Part shown: one piece after another, positions 60,655 through 64,000 of the stretch
How the letters are laid out: the number at the start of each line of letters is the position of its first letter
Position numbering within the stretch: position 1 is the stretch's first letter
Assembly: GCA_013397845.1 (NCBI GenBank)
Contig: VZTG01009228.1
Coordinates: 295,445-359,444 of the forward strand
Source of the DNA: Melanocharis versteri
Lineage: Eukaryota; Chordata; Aves; Passeriformes; Melanocharitidae
Direction of reading: 5' to 3'
Length of the DNA stretch: 64,000 nt
Notes under the pieces: model-generated
Told to the model about the DNA's origin: nothing
What the model saw: the letters and a program-made list of their open reading frames with translations, nothing else
The model's database searches: none
Program-made: the position numbers and the translations under genes

Positions 60655-63600
60655 TTCCACCAATTTTTAGTTTCACACAGACTCTTGCACAGGCGGCTCA
60701 TATCCATCAGCTCGCTCTACCTTAGTGCCTGCCTCATCCCCAGAGGGCTTTCCAGCACCACCACCTTCACCATGCAGCTCCATCAGCTTGCCCACTAAAA
60801 AGAAGCAGTGATAGAAAGAGTGAGAGATGGGCCTATCGAAACAGTTTTATATTACTCAATTACTCATCACACACAAATGAAACCAGCAGCACATTTTCTG
60901 TAGGTAGGACAAAGTCTGTTGCAGACAGCTCATGCACGGAGATGCTGCTGCAGTGACAGACAGATAGACAGAAGCAGTGAAATAAGGCTACGTAATGAAA
61001 CTGCAAACTACACTTTTTTCTAAAAAGATCTGGACTCAAGAACCTACTGCTGCATTACAAGGGAATGTCAGAAAAAGGGGAAATGGAATCATTCCACGTC
61101 ATCTGGGACCGAAACATTTTGTCATCATTCATTCCCAAAGCAAAGCTTTATAACATTTAGCAGCAGTTCCAGGCGAGAATTCAAGAAGCTCCAAACGGAA
61201 CACCCACTGCTTGGCTTTCAGTCCTGGGAGCCACACAGTGGGACCAGGACACACTGTTTCCCTTCTACAACTACTTAAGCTCACTGATGCTGCTGCAACA
61301 CCTTTATCCAAAAGCCAACACATTTAAAGTAACTCCTTTCCAAGCCCTCCTCCAAGTGCCTGCAGTAACCGACTTACATTCGAACTTGGGCTTCTTGAGC
61401 ATCTTCACCTTGCGGACATAGACATCGTGCAGAGGGTAGATGGACTGACAGGCCTTCTCAATGTCCTTGCCAATGCTGTCTGGGATCCTGAGAAATCACA
61501 GAGCACCACAATGCTAAAAACTCTGCCTGCTTCTGCAGCAGCAACACAGGCTTAAAAAAAGCTTTAAGAATACAAAATACAAAAGTTTACACCATCACTT
61601 AGACAATTTTCTTCAAGTACATTTAGATTTTAAGACATTTCCCTTGCAATGTTAGAAGGGACACAGTGCAAGTGGGCTCATTCTGAGAGCAAATCTGCAA
61701 ACTTTCGGAAGCAATCAGCACACTTGGGAAAATTCTTCTATCAGAAAAGCTCAAAGCATTCACAGCCCCAACTGATCAGAATTCCAACTTTAGTCTGTAG
61801 AAATGTGAACCACAAATTTTCTGGAGAGTGATTTTACATTTACGCAAACATGACAGCGGATTCAGAGACAGACAGGATGCAGAGACTAAAAGAAGCCATC
61901 TGCAGAAAAGGGCTTTTCCACACGGGAGGCTCCTTGCCCGGTCTGTGACAGACAGCTTGGGATGCACCAGCACTCCCCAAGCACTCAGCAACAACCAACC
62001 TCCAAACAACGATTTAAACTGTAGGGGAGAAAAAGAGAGCGCGGCTAAAGCTTACAGCTTATTGACAACTTCCTTCAGGTCATTGGTCTGCACCTCCCGG
62101 GTCATGATTTCCATCATTTTCTTGCGGATCTGCCGGACCTGCTGGTGCTGGGCATAGGAGGTCTTGCGGATTTGGTTATTGCGCTTCTTGGTGAAGCCCA
62201 CGCAGAAGAGGCGCAGCAGGTACCCGTCCGTGGTTTTGACATCCACGTGGGCTTCAATCATCGTCTGGAAGAGGAAGCGCTGAGCATTTACCACCCCCAG
62301 GGCAGACAGGCTGCCCAGCCCCACGTGCCCGATGCTGTTAACGTCTGGTGCCGCTCCAAACACGGCTCTGCCAGGCACCAGCGCCTCCCTCCCTCCCTGA
62401 AGGCACCCGCGGCACGCAGACCTTGTTCCTTACACACCTGCCATTTCTTGACCATGGAGCACATTTTGTCTCGTGTGAGGTCCATCCCATGGAAGTTGGT
62501 CAGACAATTTTTGCCCTGAACGTCCTCGGTAATCAGTTTGAATTTGCGGAAGGCAACCTCATCATTCTGCAGATCAGCCAGGCTCACTTCAAACACGCGG
62601 CCCTTCAGCCCATCAGAGGCAATTTCTGTGTGGTGGAACAGAACAGAACACCTTTGATTAACATTAGAAGCACATTCTTCAAATCAGATACTTAATTCCT
62701 GCTGGAATCCCCTTTTCTGATGTTTTCTAATGGTGATCACAGAGCCAGCAAGGTTGGAAATGCCTCCCTTTGGGAGGAATCTTTTTGAGGTGATAGTATC
62801 AGTGTGGGATATGCACGGCAGCATTCAGCAGATTCCACCACGTGTAATGATTTAGTTTGTTTCAAGCATAAAGGGGTTACAAAGTATTTGGAAATTATGA
62901 ACAGTAATGAAAACACTAAACATAAAAATCCTCAAGTACTCAGCAGAGATGAAGCAGCAATGAACAGCCAGCCCAGTACAATCATTCCACAGCTCCTCCT
63001 CCAATGAGGAACCACTTTTAACACTGGCTGGTTCACACTTCATTTTGCAGTGACCTTAATTTTATTTGTTTCATATGTCACAGTTCAAAGAATTAATCAC
63101 TGTCCTCACCTCAAGTGCAACCAGCAGAGCATCATAAAGCTATTTAGCCATTCTGCATGGCTATGCTTCCAAAGCCAGGGCTACCTCTATCCACACACCC
63201 CTGCATTCCTAACAGAGGTTTCCTCTTCCTAAGGTGTGCCAGACCATATAAAACCGAATTTACCCTCCAGTGATACATCAGTGCTCATATGAAGTCAGTA
63301 ATTCCAGCTCTAATCTTTACCCAAAATCTTAAAATTTTAGTGTCTTGATGTGCTGGTCGTTATGATCCTATTAGGACTAAGTTCTCCTGTGGCACTGTCC
63401 CACATCTCCCCCTGTGACAACTGGAACTACTGCTTAATTCTAGAACTCTTCCCAACTCGCCAGGTTACCACAAGAGGAGCTCATTAGAAACTTCAGGATC
63501 TTCCTTCCATGGTCCTTTAACAAGGACACAGTGTATGAACTTCCCTACAGCTAATGTCATTTATTCAAACAACTCGGTCAACTCAAAAAAACCCCACTCA

Positions 63601-64000
63601 AATCATGCAACTTTTTTAGCTTCCAGGTTCGTAACAGTCCAAGCAAATCCCATTTTTCAGCAGTTTTTTATCCGAGAAGTTCTTTACCCGCTTGGAGCCA
63701 GCACATGGAGCAAACGCAAGCCCCTCTACCGCACCAAGCCCAGTTACTCACTAGTTCCTTGAGTCCTGGTGACAAGCGTCTTCCCGATGTTTCGGATATT
63801 GAACATCGCCGGCGCTTTGACATCGTACCAGTCCTTCTTGGAGAAAGGGTCGACCCTTAAACCAAACGAAGAAGATTTTTTAGCCGACTTTCTCCGGCCA
63901 CACCGGGCTGCAGTCAGACCTTCCTCTCCGAACGCCCGCCGCCGCTCCCGCCCCGCCGGGCCCACGCCCGCCCGGCTGACGCCATGACAGCACCGGCCCT
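60649..64000 (-). CDS. RPS3A: RPS3A (40S ribosomal protein S3a / eS1), exons 2-6, 5' end outside window
   Basis: This is a structural protein of the small ribosomal subunit, placed near the mRNA exit and platform region and needed for 18S rRNA maturation. Five exons on the minus strand join in phase and encode residues 22-264 of the 264-residue vertebrate protein, almost unchanged from human. Landmarks are DPFSKKDWYDVKAPAMFNIR, MDLTRDKMCSMVKKWQ, RNNQIRKTSYAQHQQ, IPDSIGKDIEKACQSIYPL and VERADGYEPPVQESV. Differences from human include Y for F in LHDVYVRKV and a glycine-rich C-terminal stretch. Exon 1 (the lysine-rich N-terminus) is missing because the window ends inside intron 1. The 3' UTR is only about 25-45 bases, as in other ribosomal protein genes. 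Intron 5 hosts a C/D snoRNA. Confidence 0.97.
60673..60794 (-). CDS. RPS3A: RPS3A exon 6 (last coding exon)
   Basis: It encodes residues 225 (part) to 264 and the TGA. It reads GKLMELHGEGGGAGKPSGDE, then AGTKVERADGYEPPVQESV. The acceptor is TTCTTTTTAG. The glycine-rich part differs from the serine-rich human version; the ends are the same. Confidence 0.97.
60795..61377 (-). other. RPS3A intron 5
   Basis: A 583 bp intron with donor GTAAGT and acceptor CTTTTTAG on the minus strand. It hosts the C/D snoRNA at 61061-61136. Nothing else is seen. Confidence 0.8.
61061..61136 (-). ncRNA. SNORD73: C/D-box snoRNA in RPS3A intron 5, SNORD73-like
   Basis: A 76-base unit on the minus strand. It opens with GGGAATG, followed by C box ATGATGA (61122-61128), and closes with D box CTGA (61068-61071) followed by CATTCCC. 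The two ends pair perfectly over seven bases as a terminal stem. An internal AGATGACG (61097-61104) can serve as C'. Introns of mammalian RPS3A host the SNORD73 (U73) C/D snoRNAs, so orthology is likely. The family name comes from position and architecture, not from an alignment. Such RNAs guide 2'-O-methylation of rRNA and are released from the spliced intron. Confidence 0.85.
61378..61487 (-). CDS. RPS3A: RPS3A exon 5
   Basis: The exon is 110 bp, with acceptor GATTTCTCAG and donor GTAAGT. It encodes IPDSIGKDIEKACQSIYPLH, then DVYVRKVKMLKKPKFE (residues 189-224). It leaves one base of leucine 225. Confidence 0.97.
61488..62055 (-). other. RPS3A intron 4
   Basis: A 568 bp intron with donor GTAAGC. 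I looked for a second C/D snoRNA here. A GTGATGG near 61590 has no D box or stem partner, so I do not call one. Confidence 0.7.
62056..62264 (-). CDS. RPS3A: RPS3A exon 4
   Basis: The exon is 209 bp, with acceptor CCTCTTCCAG and donor GTAAGC. It encodes TMIEAHVDVKTTDGYLLRLF, then CVGFTKKRNNQIRKTSYAQH and on to LKEVVNK (residues 119-187). It is identical in wording to the human protein over the parts I can recall. Confidence 0.97.
62438..62625 (-). CDS. RPS3A: RPS3A exon 3
   Basis: The exon is 188 bp, with acceptor CCACACAG and donor GTGTGT. It encodes IASDGLKGRVFEVSLADLQN, then LITEDVQGKNCLTNFHGMDL and ends MVKKWQ (residues 57-118). It ends on a codon boundary. The 173 bp intron 3 downstream shows nothing else. 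Confidence 0.97.
62626..63751 (-). other. RPS3A intron 2
   Basis: A 1.1 kb intron with donor GTGAGT and acceptor CCACACAG on the minus strand. No snoRNA with both C and D boxes and a stem was found. An ATGATGC near 63130 lacks a D box. No transposon was recognised. Confidence 0.7.
63752..63855 (-). CDS. RPS3A: RPS3A exon 2
   Basis: The exon is 104 bp, with acceptor TTGGTTTAAG and donor GTGAGT. It completes valine 21, then reads VDPFSKKDWYDVKAPAMFNI and RNIGKTLVTRTQGT (residues 22-55), leaving one base of lysine 56. The preceding 20 residues (basic N-terminus) are on exon 1 outside the window. Confidence 0.97.
63856..64000 (-). other. Part of RPS3A intron 1, CpG-rich
   Basis: The last 145 bases are CpG-dense from about 63890 to the edge, in contrast with the rest of the window. 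This is the inner edge of a CpG island expected at the promoter of a housekeeping ribosomal protein gene. The lysine-rich exon 1 is not present here on the minus strand, so the start lies past 64000. Confidence 0.8.

Noticed and set aside
61580..61600. Second C/D snoRNA in RPS3A intron 4, from a GTGATGG on the minus strand
   Set aside because: No D box and no pairing ends were found at a suitable distance.
63120..63140. C-box-like ATGATGC in RPS3A intron 2
   Set aside because: It departs from the consensus at the last base and has no D box partner or stem.
63744..63965. Minus-strand open frame running from RPS3A intron 1 into exon 2
   Set aside because: The part before 63855 is intron: there is a good acceptor (TTTAAG) at 63856 and the wording does not match the conserved lysine-rich RPS3A N-terminus. 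Only exon 2 is coding.

Overview
This window is a piece of a bird chromosome, probably from a passerine. Several things point that way. The genes are split into short exons with GT-AG introns. The repeats are CR1 LINE fragments, typical of birds and other sauropsids. One 660 bp TG...CA element has the start, end and internal wording of solo LTRs common in songbird genomes; the passerine call rests mainly on this and is an inference. Base composition is AT-rich and ordinary except for a CpG-rich right edge.

Two genes are clear and they converge tail to tail. SH3D19 (EVE-1 / EEN-binding protein) is on the + strand. I assembled 19 coding exons from 15880 to 55682, with continuous reading phase across all of them, giving 1,028 residues up to the TGA stop. 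The 5' end (start codon and promoter) is not established. Bases 1-15879 are intron or upstream DNA, with one weak candidate for a small first coding exon at 12336-12349. The encoded protein has an N-terminal extension with a PPSY motif, a long proline-rich middle, one degenerate SH3 domain and four standard SH3 domains. About 3 kb of 3' UTR follows, with several poly(A) signals near 58533-58702.

RPS3A (40S ribosomal protein eS1) is on the - strand at 60649-64000. Exons 2-6 are in the window and encode residues 22-264. Exon 1 lies beyond the right edge. Its last intron holds a C/D-box snoRNA with a perfect terminal stem, in keeping with the SNORD73 snoRNAs hosted by RPS3A in mammals.

The repeats are: a CR1 3' end on the + strand (3463-3743), two abutting CR1 fragments on the - strand (about 4185-5235), a solo LTR inside the 10.8 kb SH3D19 intron (27091-27750), an LTR-like TATA/AATAAA module (29777-29812), and small microsatellites. 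There is no operon, CRISPR array, tRNA or rRNA gene.

I found no new biological system. The observation most worth checking is an apparent AT dinucleotide in place of GT at the donor of SH3D19 intron 11 (46945). It sits after an in-frame exon that encodes most of the degenerate first SH3 domain.
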